Source of the DNA: RGIG2161 sp964525525
GTDB taxonomy: Bacteria > Bacillota > Clostridia > Oscillospirales > CAG-272
NCBI GenBank assembly: GCA_964525525.1
Contig: CAZGHD010000129.1
Coordinates: 1-6,177, forward strand
Direction of reading: 5' to 3'
Length of the DNA: 6,177 nucleotides
The stretch's first letter is position 1, and each line of letters opens with the position of its first letter. Of this stretch, positions 5,775 through 6,177 are shown piece after piece. The notes beneath the pieces are model-generated. The model was not told where the DNA came from. It saw only the letters and a list, made by a program, of their open reading frames with translations, and did not search any database. A program made the position numbers and the translations under genes.

Positions 5775-6177
5775 TTATTTGAACCATCCGAGGATAAGAC
5801 CGCCCGCGATAACCGATGCGATCTGACCGGAAACGTTTGCGCCGATAGCGTGCATAAGCAGGAAGTTCTGATTATCCTCACTCTGACCGATCTTATGTAC
5901 CACACGCGCGGACATCGGGAACGCGGAAATACCTGCCGCACCGATCATGGGGTTGACCTTCTTCTTGGAGAACAGGTTCAGCAGCTTTGCGAAAAGCACG
6001 CCGCCTGCGGTATCAACGATAAACGCGATAAGTCCGAGGCCGAGAATAAGGAGAGTATCCACGTTGAGGAACGCCTCCGCGGTCATCTTGGAAGCAACCG
6101 AGATACCGAGAAGCAGAGTGATAAGGTTAGCATGCACCTTCTGCGCGGTCTCGGAAAGGCTATTGAGCACGCCGCAC
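5775..6177 (-). CDS. Sodium-translocating decarboxylase beta subunit, C-terminal fragment (5' end outside window)
   Basis: The frame is open to the right edge of the window and ends with TAA at 5775-5777, giving 133 residues of a protein usually 370-430 long. The beta subunit is the multi-span membrane part of oxaloacetate, methylmalonyl-CoA or glutaconyl-CoA decarboxylases. It decarboxylates carboxybiotin and exports Na+. The diagnostic stretch is NPMIGAAGISAFPMSAR (coded by 5904-5954). Its N, G, S and R keep the spacing of Klebsiella OadB residues N373, G377, S382 and R389, reported as important for Na+ transport. NFLLMHAIGANVSGQIAS follows, also typical. Hydrophobic spans lie in ITLLLGISVA, TLLILGLGLIAFIVD and SVIAGGLILGW. 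A GTG at 6168-6170 is an internal valine codon, not a start. Which substrate the complex uses depends on the alpha subunit, which is not in the window. Confidence 0.92.
   Translation of the reverse strand, partial: CGVLNSLSETAQKVHANLITLLLGISVASKMTAEAFLNVDTLLILGLGLIAFIVDTAGGVLFAKLLNLFSKKKVNPMIGAAGISAFPMSARVVHKIGQSEDNQNFLLMHAIGANVSGQIASVIAGGLILGWFK

Noticed and set aside
5654..5941. 95-residue minus-strand frame overlapping the decarboxylase beta and small membrane genes
   Set aside because: It is out of frame with both well-supported genes and rich in Arg/Ser/Cys as shadow frames often are.
6168..6170. GTG start codon for the decarboxylase beta fragment
   Set aside because: The frame stays open to the window edge, and the family has several hundred residues before this point, so this GTG encodes an internal valine.

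Overview
The window looks like a piece of chromosome from a low-to-mid GC Gram-positive anaerobe, most likely in class Clostridia (gut or rumen Oscillospirales-type). Three things point that way: strong AGGAGG-type ribosome binding sites, two exported proteins that both carry an LCGC lipobox, and a membrane-bound sodium-pump decarboxylase. This assignment rests on protein style and gene content read by eye; no database search was run.

Layout, left to right. (1) Positions 1-525 (+) hold the C-terminal end of the transcription-repair coupling factor Mfd. It is followed after 56 nt by a parvulin-type peptidyl-prolyl isomerase lipoprotein (582-1685, +), probably read at least partly from the same transcript. 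(2) A 231-nt gap between convergent genes (1686-1916) is packed with structure: a hairpin overlapping the isomerase stop codon, an array of three GCGATAT and then three inverted ATATCGC motifs with small hairpins between most of them, and a 15-bp two-way terminator. (3) A TtcA-family PP-loop tRNA thiolation enzyme (1917-2645, -) has its own perfect-consensus TTGACA-17-TATAAT promoter. (4) A 904-residue lipoprotein of unknown function (2751-5465, -) is made of two diverged copies of a module of about 430 residues. It has its own promoter, a strong ribosome binding site and a terminator. (5) At the right edge (5602-6177, -) lie the C-terminal part of a sodium-translocating decarboxylase beta subunit (OadB/GcdB/MmdB family) and, 14 nt downstream, a 52-residue single-span membrane protein that resembles an OadG-like gamma subunit. 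A 14-bp-stem terminator closes this operon.

How the genes relate. The window holds several separate transcription units and no single pathway. Mfd removes stalled RNA polymerase and recruits repair. The isomerase probably helps fold exported proteins outside the membrane. TtcA would thiolate cytidine 32 of certain tRNAs. The decarboxylase membrane subunits couple decarboxylation to sodium export. The duplicated lipoprotein is surface-anchored and probably beta-rich, but its ligand is unknown. The least explained items are the hairpin array at 1685-1868 and the duplicated lipoprotein. I see no phage, plasmid, CRISPR, toxin-antitoxin or defence genes.
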